Assembly: GCA_038150225.1 (NCBI GenBank)
Contig: JAYQWG010000016.1
Span: forward strand, 1-50,154
DNA length: 50,154 nucleotides
DNA from: Lucifugimonas sp038150225
GTDB lineage: Bacteria; Chloroflexota; Dehalococcoidia; Lucifugimonadales; Lucifugimonadaceae
Direction: 5' to 3'
Shown here: in pieces, positions 1 to 8,630 of the stretch
Numbering within the stretch: position 1 is the first letter of the stretch
Layout: every line of letters begins with the position of its first letter
Translations under genes and position numbers: made by a program
Notes under the pieces: generated by a model
The model's database searches: none
What the model saw: only the letters and a program-made list of their open reading frames with translations
Told to the model about the DNA's origin: nothing

Positions 1-195
1 AACTTATACTTCACATCCTCTCAGCTAGCTTGTCACGGAAATCGTGACCCGGAAATATCCAAACCGCAACGTGTCGTGTTGATGACAGGTCTCGCCAACC
101 CCGTTGAAGAGTCTCATTATGGGGATTTAGGAATTGATCGAGTACTTTCCAAGCCTTTCAAGCTTGACCAACTGAGAAGTGCGCTGTTTGAATAG
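1..195 (+). CDS. Response-regulator receiver domain, C-terminal end (truncated by window edge)
   Basis: Frame 1 is open from the first base to a TAG at 193-195. The last ~45 residues match the end of a CheY-like receiver: a hydrophobic beta strand ending VVLMTG (the conserved Thr/Ser position), an acidic helix, then LSKPF with the conserved lysine, and a final helix. The phosphoacceptor aspartate and everything before it lie outside the window. It could be the end of a stand-alone regulator or of a hybrid histidine kinase. A second receiver follows about 70 bases downstream on the same strand, so the two are probably parts of one signalling locus. Confidence 0.75.
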   Translation, partial: NLYFTSSQLACHGNRDPEISKPQRVVLMTGLANPVEESHYGDLGIDRVLSKPFKLDQLRSALFE

Positions 196-264
196 CAACG
201 AAATGTAAATACCCGAGGTTCCTAATAGAAACTGGTACGCATCAGCGGTTGAAAATCCGCATCA

Positions 265-681
265 TTGAGTCGAAGTGAAGAAGTCAGCGACATATACAGA
301 GCCAATATTGAGGTCAATTTGGGCACGCTAGTAGCCGAAGATGACCACTCGACGCTAGATGCAGTTCTTGCGATGCTTGAAGAACTGGGCATCGAGGATG
401 TAGACGTGGCGAAAAACGGCGAGCAAGCCCTGTCGTCGATGGGTGAGAATTCGTACGAGGTTCTTCTTCTTGACTTGATGATGCCGAAGATCGACGGCTA
501 CCAGGTCCTGAAAGAGATCCGCCAAGGCACGGTCGACCGTCCAAACCGCGTCATCGTCATGAGTGCTCACGCCCGTCCTGACGAGCTCGAAGGTTTACTG
601 ACGCTCGGAGCGGACAAGTTCATACCAAAGCCATTCACGCTAAACGAACTTGAATCTGCCCTAGACGGCAACAACCAGTAG
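265..681 (+). CDS. Single-domain response regulator (CheY-like receiver)
   Basis: 138 residues that are almost entirely one receiver domain. The acidic pocket is E25-D26-D27, the phosphoacceptor is D70 in LLLDLMMP, the conserved Ser is S100 and the conserved Lys is K122 in PKPF. There is no DNA-binding or other output domain, so it probably acts by protein-protein contact or as a phosphorelay intermediate. The start shown is a TTG with no clear ribosome site; the domain itself begins near residue 20, so the true start could be somewhat downstream. It follows a truncated receiver on the same strand and ends two bases from the convergent mqnD. Confidence 0.85.
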   Translation: MSRSEEVSDIYRANIEVNLGTLVAEDDHSTLDAVLAMLEELGIEDVDVAKNGEQALSSMGENSYEVLLLDLMMPKIDGYQVLKEIRQGTVDRPNRVIVMSAHARPDELEGLLTLGADKFIPKPFTLNELESALDGNNQ

Positions 682-683
682 AG

Positions 684-1532
684 CTATTTCGCCTGGATGA
701 TGTCCAATTGAGGCATCTCGGTTAAGGCCCCACGCTCCAGAGCTTTTCCAAACAAGGTCTCAAGAGCCGCCCTGCCCTCATCCCCCATGTCTACGGTATC
801 GTCGTTGACGTACATTCGAACGAATCGTTTGCCGTCTTCGAAACTCACTCCTCGTCCAAAGCCAAGAGCGTAGCCCAGGGCTTCATCCTCGTTTGCACGA
901 GCATAGTTGATGCTTGCCAACGAAGCGTCAGCGATCGTTTGTTGAAGGTCTGAGTCAAGATGGCGGCTTACCAGATCAACCCCCAACGGAATTGGCAACC
1001 CTGTCGATTCATGCCACTTTTCACCCAGGCTCATAATGCCGTGGAACCCGAGTTGCTCGTAGAGGATTTGCCCTTCGTGGAGCAAGATTCCGACATCGGC
1101 AGTTCCTTCTTCGATCGTCGAACCGACGTCGTCGAAATCAACGAAGATTGGCTCGCAATTCTGCGGTCCGAATATTTGGAATAGCAACCAGGATGTCGTG
1201 AAACGTCCGGGCACCGCTACACGCTTACCTTCCAGGTCCGATTCACTCATTGGTGTTTTGGACACAACCATTGGTCCGTATTTGCGTCCGATTGACGAGC
1301 CGCACGACATGATGCGGTAGTGCTGAGCGACATCCGGGTAACGGGCCGCTGAAATCGCAGTCACGGGCAATTTGCCGGTCACCGCAAGTTCGTTCAATGA
1401 TTCGATGTCTTCCATGTGATGTGCGATGGAATACCCGGGAATTTCAACCTGTTTTTTCTCCATCGCATAGAACATGAACGCGTCATCAGCGTCTGGGCTG
1501 TGTCCGAATACGATGGTGTTGTTTTCGATCAT
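684..1532 (-). CDS. mqnD: 1,4-dihydroxy-6-naphthoate synthase (MqnD)
   Basis: 282 residues, usual length for MqnD, which converts cyclic dehypoxanthine futalosine to 1,4-dihydroxy-6-naphthoate in the futalosine menaquinone pathway. The N-terminal GHSPDADDA signature is at residues 10-18. The conserved histidine of the family lies in LLHEGQ (H152). The fold is a periplasmic-binding-protein-like two-lobed domain shared with MqnA, but the protein has no signal peptide and is cytoplasmic. It is the last gene of the operon, 39 bases after mqnC. ATG start. Confidence 0.93.
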   Translation of the reverse strand: MIENNTIVFGHSPDADDAFMFYAMEKKQVEIPGYSIAHHMEDIESLNELAVTGKLPVTAISAARYPDVAQHYRIMSCGSSIGRKYGPMVVSKTPMSESDLEGKRVAVPGRFTTSWLLFQIFGPQNCEPIFVDFDDVGSTIEEGTADVGILLHEGQILYEQLGFHGIMSLGEKWHESTGLPIPLGVDLVSRHLDSDLQQTIADASLASINYARANEDEALGYALGFGRGVSFEDGKRFVRMYVNDDTVDMGDEGRAALETLFGKALERGALTEMPQLDIIQAK

Positions 1533-1571
1533 CGAAGTCTCTTATCTTTACTTGAATTGGGTCTGAACTGG

Positions 1572-2672
1572 TTATTCAGCAGCGACCAGTTCGTAATTTG
1601 TGAGTCTTTGAGTTGGATTAAAACCGGCCTCAGAGATCATTTCCTTGACTTCTTCTTCGGTCGTGCGGTTGTAAAAACCTGCTGCGAGCATCACGTTTTC
1701 ATCGAACAAAGTGCCCCCGAAATCATCGGCACCAAAACGAAGTGCAATCTGACCTGTTTTCTTGCCTTCTGAGAACCATGAAGCTTGAATATGAGGGATG
1801 TTGTCGAGCATGATCCTTGAGATCGCGATGATCCTCAAATACTGGTTGGGACCTGCTTCCTCATCAACCATTTTTGCGAGTGCGGTATTGTCTTTCTTGT
1901 AGGACCACGGAATAAATGCTGTGAACCCACCATCGTTCCCGTTTTGCAATGCCTTGTCCTGCACATTCCTTATGTGGATCAGCGATTCGATGATGTGCTT
2001 GTTCTTTTCAACATGGCCGTACATCATCGTTGCGGTGGTTTTGAAGCCCACCTTATGAGCAGCTTCGTGCACTTCTGTCCACTGGTCGACGGTGTTCTTT
2101 GGTTTGAATCGCGATACCGTTTCCTTGACCTCGTTGGACAGGATTTCTGAACCACCGCCCGGCATCGAGCGTTGCCCTGCATCCCAGAGTTGTTTGAACA
2201 CGTTCTCGTAGTCGAGTTCTGAAACTTCTGACATACGGACGATTTCGGGTGCCGACCAGTAATGAGGTGTTACATCGGGAAACCGCTTCGTGGTCTCGCG
2301 CACCATTTCGAGGTAGTAATCGAGCTGGAGCTCAGAATTTAGGCCACCTTGCATCAGGACGGTTCGAACTCCGTGTTCACGGGCTCGCTCGATCTTGTCC
2401 ATTATTTGCTCAACGGTGTACGTGTACGCAGACGGATCTTTGGGGTCCGTGCGGTAAAACGCACAAAACGAACAATATGCGTCGCACAAATTCGTGTAGT
2501 TGAGATTCGTGTCGATTACGTACGTAACGTCTTTATTCGGGTTGTGCTTCTGCCGATAAAACTCCGCTAACGGCGAAAGATCGAGCAATTCGGCTTCTTC
2601 GAGGAGCCACAAGCCTTCGTCGAAAGAAAGTCTTTCATCGGCAAATACTTTTTTACTAATTTGCTTGAGCAT
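1572..2672 (-). CDS. mqnC: Cyclic dehypoxanthine futalosine synthase (MqnC), radical SAM
   Basis: 366 residues. The radical-SAM cluster motif CxxxCxxC is formed by C63, C67 and C70, preceded by the segment DTNLNYTNLC typical of MqnC rather than MqnE. A later MPGGG segment is shared by MqnC and MqnE and belongs to the substrate site. The enzyme closes the futalosine side chain into a ring using 5'-deoxyadenosyl chemistry. It lies 14 bases downstream of mqnA and 39 bases upstream of mqnD, all co-directional, consistent with one transcript. ATG start. Confidence 0.93.
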   Translation of the reverse strand: MLKQISKKVFADERLSFDEGLWLLEEAELLDLSPLAEFYRQKHNPNKDVTYVIDTNLNYTNLCDAYCSFCAFYRTDPKDPSAYTYTVEQIMDKIERAREHGVRTVLMQGGLNSELQLDYYLEMVRETTKRFPDVTPHYWSAPEIVRMSEVSELDYENVFKQLWDAGQRSMPGGGSEILSNEVKETVSRFKPKNTVDQWTEVHEAAHKVGFKTTATMMYGHVEKNKHIIESLIHIRNVQDKALQNGNDGGFTAFIPWSYKKDNTALAKMVDEEAGPNQYLRIIAISRIMLDNIPHIQASWFSEGKKTGQIALRFGADDFGGTLFDENVMLAAGFYNRTTEEEVKEMISEAGFNPTQRLTNYELVAAE

Positions 2673-2686
2673 CGAGAGTTCGAATC

Positions 2687-3481
2687 CTATTTAGCGGTTA
2701 ATTCTTCAGCAGCGCTCGGGCGCCATTCGGGAAGCTGAGAGAGTCGGGCAGCGAATTCTCGTTGCCCCAAACGTTCCTCATCACCTAACTCATAGATGAA
2801 GTTCGATACATACGTGTGAACTTCAGAGTGAGACATCATTTCGTTGGCCCTCGCAGTTGCGATCTGATCAAAATTGGCGACACCTGCCTGAGTCGCTGCC
2901 ACCAGAGCAGATTCAAATTCGTCACGCATATCGGGGGCGATTTCTGATCGAATCACCCATTCAGCGAAAACAAACGGCAGAGAGGTCAATTCTTTCCAAG
3001 CAATTCCCAGGTCGGTGACGTATTTATGAGAGGTAGTCTTCAGTTCCTGTAAGGCGGGATCACCGATGATCAAACTAGCGCCTGGGGATTCGTTGAGTTC
3101 AACAAGATCGTAGTCCTGAACGTTCCAAAGATCGTTTAGCAAGACTCGAAGCAGTTGCACCGATGTAGCAGTGTGCTTGGTGATCCCAATATGCGATCCA
3201 ACGAGTTCACCGGGTGGGACCTCAGAAAACAAGAACACACTTTGCGCCGGTCCATTTGCCGCAACACCAAGATTCCCGATCGAATTGACCTTGTTTCCAA
3301 GCCTGTGAATTTCGGCGATTGGCAAAGGTCCAGCATCAAGAACACCTTTTGCCACCGACTCTGCCATCGCTCGCGGCGGCAATGGCACGAGTTCGCACGA
3401 TTCAGGCGGAAGATATCTGTAAAAAACCTCCGAGTTGAGATAGGTCATGTGACCAATTCGGAGTCGTCTACTTGTGGTCAT
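2687..3481 (-). CDS. mqnA: Chorismate dehydratase (MqnA)
   Basis: 264 residues from the ATG at 3481. A longer open frame exists upstream but runs inside mqnE. The chosen start puts the family N-terminus (LRIGHMTYLNSEVFY) within ten residues and overlaps the mqnE stop by 14 bases, as expected for coupled translation. MqnA removes water from chorismate to give 3-enolpyruvylbenzoate, the first step of the futalosine route. The fold is the two-lobed type seen in MqnD. Stop 14 bases before mqnC. Confidence 0.9.
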   Translation of the reverse strand: MTTSRRLRIGHMTYLNSEVFYRYLPPESCELVPLPPRAMAESVAKGVLDAGPLPIAEIHRLGNKVNSIGNLGVAANGPAQSVFLFSEVPPGELVGSHIGITKHTATSVQLLRVLLNDLWNVQDYDLVELNESPGASLIIGDPALQELKTTSHKYVTDLGIAWKELTSLPFVFAEWVIRSEIAPDMRDEFESALVAATQAGVANFDQIATARANEMMSHSEVHTYVSNFIYELGDEERLGQREFAARLSQLPEWRPSAAEELTAK

Positions 3482-4595
3482 ATACCTTGATTTCGTTGTA
3501 CAGAGCGTCACGTTCCACAGGAATTCGATTCGCTTCTCGGATGGATGCGGCCATCTTTTCCCGAGCGCGCCCCGCTGGAGACTCAGCAAGCGCTGCGTGA
3601 GCAATTCGTTCTTTACCTATCGTGCCATCAAGATCGTTTGCACCGAAGTTGAGCCCGACGCTTGCCGTTGCTTCACCGAGCATCACCCAGTAGCTCTTGA
3701 TGTACTTGATGTTGTCGAGCATGAGACGCGCCGCAGCGATCATCTTCAGATCGTCCATTGCAGGTGTGTGTCGTGGACGAAGCTTGGTCATACCAATCTG
3801 ATACTCCAGCGGGATAAATGCAAGGAACCCACCAGTTTCGTCCTGGATATTCCTCAAACGCACCAGGTGATCAATCCGTTCCTCGAACGACTCGATGTGT
3901 CCATATAACAACGTGCAGTTGGTTGGGATGTCCATCTTGTGGGCGATTTTGTGGATATCTGCCCATCGATCAGCGTTTGCCTTACCCGGTAATAGGATCT
4001 TGTGGACACGTGATGAGAACACCTCCGCACCACCTCCGGGCATGGATTGGAGTCCCGCCTCTTTTAGGATTGCAAGCGATTCTTCGGGGGTTACTTTCCA
4101 TCTGCGCTGGAAATAATCGATTTCTGACGCCGTGAAACCCTTAATCTGAACATTGGGATTCTTCTCATGAATCGCTTTGACCATGTCGACGTAGTACTCG
4201 AAAGGCCATGTTGGATGGTGGCCTCCGACGATGTGAATCTCGTGGATGTCGTCATCGACATGATCTAGGATTTCCTCGATGGTCATTTCGTAGGCGTCAG
4301 CGTCGCCCGGTTTTTTGGCGAAGTCGCAGAATTTGCAACTCAGAACGCAAATGTTCGTCGGGTTAACGTGGCGATTGAGCACGAAGTAAACCTTGTCGCC
4401 CGTCACCCGTTTTTTTGCAAAGTCGGCCATCCGACCGACACCCGCTATATCGTCCGACTGTAGGAGGGTTACACCTTCGTCGGGGCTTAGTCGTTCACCT
4501 GCCTGCACCTTGTCCCAGATTGGGAACAATCGCTTGTCAAGTAGGTTCAGATCGACCTTGAGATTTGGGTCGGCTACTTCCAGTACTTGGACCAT
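3468..4595 (-). CDS. mqnE: Aminofutalosine synthase (MqnE), radical SAM
   Basis: 375 residues. The radical-SAM cysteines are C83, C87 and C90 in CVLSCKFC, preceded by NRHVNPTNIC, the MqnE form of this segment. An MPGGGAEVFS motif follows the barrel's middle. The enzyme adds the adenosyl radical of SAM to 3-enolpyruvylbenzoate to give aminofutalosine. The gene overlaps ubiD upstream by 22 bases and mqnA downstream by 14 bases. The presence of MqnE means a deaminase and a futalosine or aminofutalosine hydrolase are also needed; neither is in this window. Confidence 0.93.
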   Translation of the reverse strand: MVQVLEVADPNLKVDLNLLDKRLFPIWDKVQAGERLSPDEGVTLLQSDDIAGVGRMADFAKKRVTGDKVYFVLNRHVNPTNICVLSCKFCDFAKKPGDADAYEMTIEEILDHVDDDIHEIHIVGGHHPTWPFEYYVDMVKAIHEKNPNVQIKGFTASEIDYFQRRWKVTPEESLAILKEAGLQSMPGGGAEVFSSRVHKILLPGKANADRWADIHKIAHKMDIPTNCTLLYGHIESFEERIDHLVRLRNIQDETGGFLAFIPLEYQIGMTKLRPRHTPAMDDLKMIAAARLMLDNIKYIKSYWVMLGEATASVGLNFGANDLDGTIGKERIAHAALAESPAGRAREKMAASIREANRIPVERDALYNEIKVYDHK

Positions 4596-6334
4596 TTTGA
4601 ATCCACTTTCTTCACTACATCAGGATCCATAACGAGCGGCGCCTGATAGCCGGTTTTCCAGGTAGCGTCGATTCCAAGCACACCGGAATAAACAGGTGCG
4701 ATACCTCGGAATTCTTGTTTCGAAAATGTCACGTCCCGGACTGCGTCAAACCTGGTGAATATTCCCCAGAGAAGATTTTCATCATCATCGATATCGACGT
4801 CCGTTGAAACTGCCACAACCAGTTTCACTCCGCCTAGCAACGGACTATCAACCAGTTTGTCGACCACGTCTCGAGCATTTCCATCCGTCTGGACCACAAG
4901 TAATGTTTTGCCGACGAGACGGTGCTTGAGCACACCTGAAGCGATGCTCGAAAGATTCGCAGGGAGTGCAACTGCCATCGGTTCACCGTTGGTGCCGTTG
5001 CTGGCTGTGGCGTCGAGGATCATCTTTGACCCTTTGTGGAGGCTTGCACCAGTGAAATCTAGAGTGTCAGCTGCCGTGCGAGCGAGGAGATGAAAATCTT
5101 GCTCGGCATCGAAGTTTCGTCGAATCGCCTGTAGGACCTGGCTCCGGTCCCGCGGATTCACGTCAGGTCCGACGAGAATCAAGGTCTTGGTAAGTGACAG
5201 TTGTCCCTCACCCAACAGACCAAGCGCAGTTTTGATCGGCTCTCTCGCATACCTGGGATCCACCGAAACGACTAACAAGTTATGGAAGCCTGCCTCGTAG
5301 TACGCCCACATATCTTTGACTTCTCGGCGAATGAGAGTGACCAGTGGGGTGAGAGCCAACTGAGAAGCATCACCGAGGTACCTGTCTTCTTGCGGAGGCC
5401 TGCCGACCACCGTAGCGGGGTAGATGGCGTTTTTACGGTGCGTGACCTTATTGATCTCAAATACAGGATGTTCACCGGCTGCTGAGTAGTGGCCAAAATG
5501 GTCACCAAACGGCCCTTCGAGTCGACGCACTCGAGGTCTTAGAACGCCCTCGAATATGAACTCAGCGTGTGCAGGAACTTTCAAATCGACGGTCTTCGCT
5601 TTCGTCAAAGGGGTACGCTGACCTCTGACAATTCCTGAAAATGCAACTTCATCCAGACCTTCGGGCAACGGCATGATCGCAGCCATAATCAACGCCGGGT
5701 CGCCTCCAACTGCTACCGCTACATCCAATGGATTACCCATTTTTTCTGCGGTTTGGTAGTGGAAACCACCGCCCTTTTGGATTTGCATGTGCATTCCGGT
5801 GGTTCGATCGTCGTAGACCTGCATTCGGTACATGCCCATGTTCCCTGCGCCAGTGCGAGGATCTTTAGTCATTACCAACGGCAAAGTCACGAACCTGCCA
5901 CCATCCTCAGGCCAACATTTGAGGATCGGTAGTTCGGATAGGTGCGGATCTTCAACATGCTGTTGGACTGCAGCGCGCCGGACAGATTTAGGCCGGATTT
6001 TTAGCAGCCGCCAACCAGTCGACCTGTTTCGCCAAAACGAGCCAAGGCTCGGTGGATTCACGTCTTCCATGAACCGGACAATCTCTTCACCGAGAGCCTC
6101 GGGTGGACGACCTAGCGCCAACTCGATTCTCCGCATCGTTGCCATCGAGTTGATGACAAGCGGATAGCTAGCACCTTTTACGTTCTCGAATAACAACGCC
6201 GGCAGCTTTTCTTTTACCGCCCGAGTGGCGATTTCGGTTACTTCAAGTTCAGCGTCAACCTCTTCCGTGACTCTGTGAAGTTCGCCTTCTTTTTCAAGAA
6301 GTTCCAGGAAAGATTGGAGATCGGTGAATGCCAA
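4574..6334 (-). CDS. UbiD-family decarboxylase, probable late menaquinone step (MqnL-like)
   Basis: 586 residues, full length for UbiD enzymes, which use prenylated FMN to decarboxylate aromatic acids. Family landmarks are the NMGMYRMQ segment (from N165), the GGGFHY stretch near 190, and EGPFGDHFGHYS at 273-284 around the active-site acids. In futalosine operons this protein is taken to decarboxylate the prenylated dihydroxynaphthoate. The start is TTG at 6334, which touches the TAG of ubiX directly, so translation is probably coupled. No ATG gives a better fit to the family N-terminus. It overlaps mqnE by 22 bases. Confidence 0.9.
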   Translation of the reverse strand: MAFTDLQSFLELLEKEGELHRVTEEVDAELEVTEIATRAVKEKLPALLFENVKGASYPLVINSMATMRRIELALGRPPEALGEEIVRFMEDVNPPSLGSFWRNRSTGWRLLKIRPKSVRRAAVQQHVEDPHLSELPILKCWPEDGGRFVTLPLVMTKDPRTGAGNMGMYRMQVYDDRTTGMHMQIQKGGGFHYQTAEKMGNPLDVAVAVGGDPALIMAAIMPLPEGLDEVAFSGIVRGQRTPLTKAKTVDLKVPAHAEFIFEGVLRPRVRRLEGPFGDHFGHYSAAGEHPVFEINKVTHRKNAIYPATVVGRPPQEDRYLGDASQLALTPLVTLIRREVKDMWAYYEAGFHNLLVVSVDPRYAREPIKTALGLLGEGQLSLTKTLILVGPDVNPRDRSQVLQAIRRNFDAEQDFHLLARTAADTLDFTGASLHKGSKMILDATASNGTNGEPMAVALPANLSSIASGVLKHRLVGKTLLVVQTDGNARDVVDKLVDSPLLGGVKLVVAVSTDVDIDDDENLLWGIFTRFDAVRDVTFSKQEFRGIAPVYSGVLGIDATWKTGYQAPLVMDPDVVKKVDSKWSKYWK

Positions 6335-6973
6335 CTAAGACCCTTCTTCGGAATATGTGGCAGGTTCAGGACCCATCCACGGCTTCATCACTGGTGACTC
6401 GATGCCCAGTGAGGCAAGTATTCGACCGGCGACCATGTCTACGAGATCGTTGACGCTCTCCGGCCGGTGATAGAAACCGGGAGAAGCGGGTAGAACAATC
6501 CCGCCAGCTTCAGTTACGGCAGTCATATTTTTGAGATGAATCAGGCTGACGGGCATTTCTCGAGGGACCAGAACCAGCTTTCTTCTCTCCTTGAGGCAAA
6601 CGTCTGCCGCTCGCTCGAGAAGTCCGTTTGAAATACCGTGTGCAATCCTGCCCAGGGTTCCCCCTGAACATGGGACAACCGCCATGCCATCAGTCACAAA
6701 CGACCCGCTCGCGATCGGTGACGCAACATCTTTGTGGTGAAGGAGGGTCAGTTTCCCTGGTGCTTCGGTCGCCTGAGCCCAATCGAGCAGCGGAGCATTG
6801 TCTGTCTCGGTGTTGCCGGTTAGTGTTATTCCCTCTTCTACATCGAGCACTTTACGGCCAGCATCTGTGACCACACCAAACACCTCGTGTCCAAGCTCAA
6901 GTAGTTGTTGGAGCACACGTCTGGTATACGGAGCACCGGACGCACCGGCGACTCCCAGGATGTATCGTCCCAT
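6335..6973 (-). CDS. ubiX: UbiX-type flavin prenyltransferase (MqnM-like)
   Basis: 212 residues. The N-terminus (YILGVAGASGAPYTRRVL) holds the GASG FMN-binding loop of UbiX. The enzyme adds a dimethylallyl group to reduced FMN to make the cofactor that the adjacent UbiD protein needs. The SGGT..RIAHG and PREMP..LIHLKNM segments are typical. Its ATG overlaps the ubiA stop (TGATG at 6975-6971), and its stop directly abuts the ubiD start. The gene order ubiA-ubiX-ubiD supplies prenyltransferase, cofactor synthase and decarboxylase in turn. Confidence 0.92.
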   Translation of the reverse strand: MGRYILGVAGASGAPYTRRVLQQLLELGHEVFGVVTDAGRKVLDVEEGITLTGNTETDNAPLLDWAQATEAPGKLTLLHHKDVASPIASGSFVTDGMAVVPCSGGTLGRIAHGISNGLLERAADVCLKERRKLVLVPREMPVSLIHLKNMTAVTEAGGIVLPASPGFYHRPESVNDLVDMVAGRILASLGIESPVMKPWMGPEPATYSEEGS

Positions 6974-7857
6974 CAGAACACCTCTCCAATAACAACTAAT
7001 GCTCCGAACACAACGGCAATCACTCCATTCATAGTGAAGAATGCCATGTTCAGTTTGGACAAATCGTTCGCTTTCACAAGTGACTGCTCATACGCGAGCA
7101 ATACTGCAGCAACAGCAACACCAGCAAAGAACCACGGACTGGCACCGAGAGAGCGTCCGGCTTCCGCAAGGAGAACAACAGCAATCAAATGCGCCGCTCT
7201 TGAGGTGTTCAATGCGGTGACGAGACCAAAACGCGCCGGGATCGAATGTAGACCTTGTTGTCTATCAACTTCCATGTCGGCGGTGGCGTAGAGGATGTCG
7301 AACCCCGCTACCCACAGCATAGAACCCAGACCAATCAGCACGAATCCAAACGGCATTGTGCCCGTAATCGCAAGGGCAACTGCCGGGGGAACTATCAGAT
7401 ATACCGCTCCCATTCCGAAGTGTGCCAGCCAGGTGAATCTCTTCATGTACGGGTAAAAGATCATGACGGCTAGCGGTATAGGCGCGAGGAACCACGTAAC
7501 GGGATCAAGCTGGGACGTTGCAGCAATGAAAATCAGACCGAAAACCGCCATGTAGCCGAGCATCGCTCGCCGGCTAATAAGTCCTGCTGGCACTGCTCTC
7601 GAAGCCGTTCGAGGATTACGAGCGTCGATCTCCGCATCGATCAGTCTATTTGCGGCCATGCCGAAGGTTCGCATGCCGAACATCGCGATCAACACCCATA
7701 GAAACAGTATCCAGTCGGGCCAACCACCAGAGATCAAAAAAGCAGAAGCGATTGCAAAAGGGAGTGCGAAAACCGAGTGTTCAAATTTGATCGCTTCGAA
7801 AAATACTGCGATACGTTGCACGAGTCTCAGGTCTTGACTGCTAGCCCCGGTGCTCAT
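6973..7857 (-). CDS. UbiA-family polyprenyltransferase (MqnP-like)
   Basis: 294 residues from the ATG at 7857, which overlaps the tetR stop in an ATGA. An open frame continues upstream but lies inside tetR. This is an integral membrane protein with about eight or nine helices. The two aspartate-rich motifs that bind Mg-diphosphate are present: NRLIDAEID (70-78) and DILYATADMEVD (187-198). It should attach the isoprenoid tail to the naphthoate ring. Context in an mqn operon supports the MqnP role over ubiquinone synthesis. Confidence 0.9.
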   Translation of the reverse strand: MSTGASSQDLRLVQRIAVFFEAIKFEHSVFALPFAIASAFLISGGWPDWILFLWVLIAMFGMRTFGMAANRLIDAEIDARNPRTASRAVPAGLISRRAMLGYMAVFGLIFIAATSQLDPVTWFLAPIPLAVMIFYPYMKRFTWLAHFGMGAVYLIVPPAVALAITGTMPFGFVLIGLGSMLWVAGFDILYATADMEVDRQQGLHSIPARFGLVTALNTSRAAHLIAVVLLAEAGRSLGASPWFFAGVAVAAVLLAYEQSLVKANDLSKLNMAFFTMNGVIAVVFGALVVIGEVF

Positions 7858-8492
7858 GATCGACTGTCCGATTCGTTGATTGATACAGCTCCGACCGATC
7901 GCAGTAACAGAGCATTCAGATCGTCGGCACATTCGCGCGGCGAGGGTCCATTTGAGTACAACCAGTGGACAACGATCTCGTTCATCGCCCCAAGCCAAGC
8001 CCTGGAGGCGAGGCGACTATCAACTTCAGGAATCGTTCCTTCAGCAACAGCACTATCCAGATGAACCTGAATGACATCGGCAAATCGATCGAATACCTCG
8101 GTTCGCTTTTTAGCAAACGAATTTCCCATCGAGTAACCCTGGGTCATAAGGATCCTCGCGAGTCTTTTTTGTCGAGAGAGAGCAAACAGAACTTCTCTTA
8201 GAGCTGCTGAGGCGGCATCTACCGAGGAATCCTGATTCCCGGCTGCTTTTTCTGCCTTTGAAACGAGCTTGTTTGCGAGTCGATCTATCACCGAGAAGAA
8301 GAGCTCTTCTTTACTCGGGAAATGGAAATAAAGTCCGCCCTTGGAAAGTGAAATTCTGTCGCCGATTTCATCGACGAGTGCATCGTGATACCCACGATCG
8401 GCAAATACAGCTGCTGCCGCTTCGAGAATACGCTCTCGAGTCTTTTCTCTTTGGTCGCTTGATGCGGTAGCCAGTGTGGGTCGCCCTTGCAA
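7854..8492 (-). CDS. TetR-family transcriptional regulator
   Basis: 212 residues. The N-terminal helix-turn-helix is classic: TRERILEAAAAVFADRGY, then a recognition region ending SKGGLYFHFPSKEELF (about 48-63). The C-terminal half is helical and divergent, so the ligand cannot be read from sequence. The start is TTG at 8492 with an AAGG ribosome site eight bases upstream. It is the first gene of the menaquinone operon, overlapping ubiA by four bases, and a strong dyad lies 12 bases upstream of its start. It therefore probably represses itself and the whole quinone operon. Confidence 0.88.
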   Translation of the reverse strand: MQGRPTLATASSDQREKTRERILEAAAAVFADRGYHDALVDEIGDRISLSKGGLYFHFPSKEELFFSVIDRLANKLVSKAEKAAGNQDSSVDAASAALREVLFALSRQKRLARILMTQGYSMGNSFAKKRTEVFDRFADVIQVHLDSAVAEGTIPEVDSRLASRAWLGAMNEIVVHWLYSNGPSPRECADDLNALLLRSVGAVSINESDSRS

Positions 8493-8503
8493 GTTATTGA
8501 CCT

Positions 8504-8527
8504 TACCGACCGACTAGTCGGTTGGTA
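8504..8527. promoter_or_regulatory. Palindromic operator, probable TetR-regulator site
   Basis: A 24-base dyad with 12-base half sites and one mismatched pair (8508/8523), core CCGACTAGTCGG. Size and position match TetR-family operators. It begins 12 bases upstream of the tetR start and about 100 bases upstream of the divergent SMP-30 gene, so it could control either or both. The operon's ribosome site sits at its edge. Confidence 0.7.
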
Positions 8528-8630
8528 CGAATAATTCTATTTTCAACCCGGTGATTCCACAACTCTTTGATCACTAACACGATTCTCGCGCTTGAACTAA
8601 TGAAGGGTCACGAATATCGTACTGTTCGAG

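Noticed and set aside
6973..7998. The longer ubiA frame beginning at 7998
   Set aside because: Its first 47 codons lie inside tetR, and the ATG at 7857 overlaps the tetR stop in a standard coupled ATGA.
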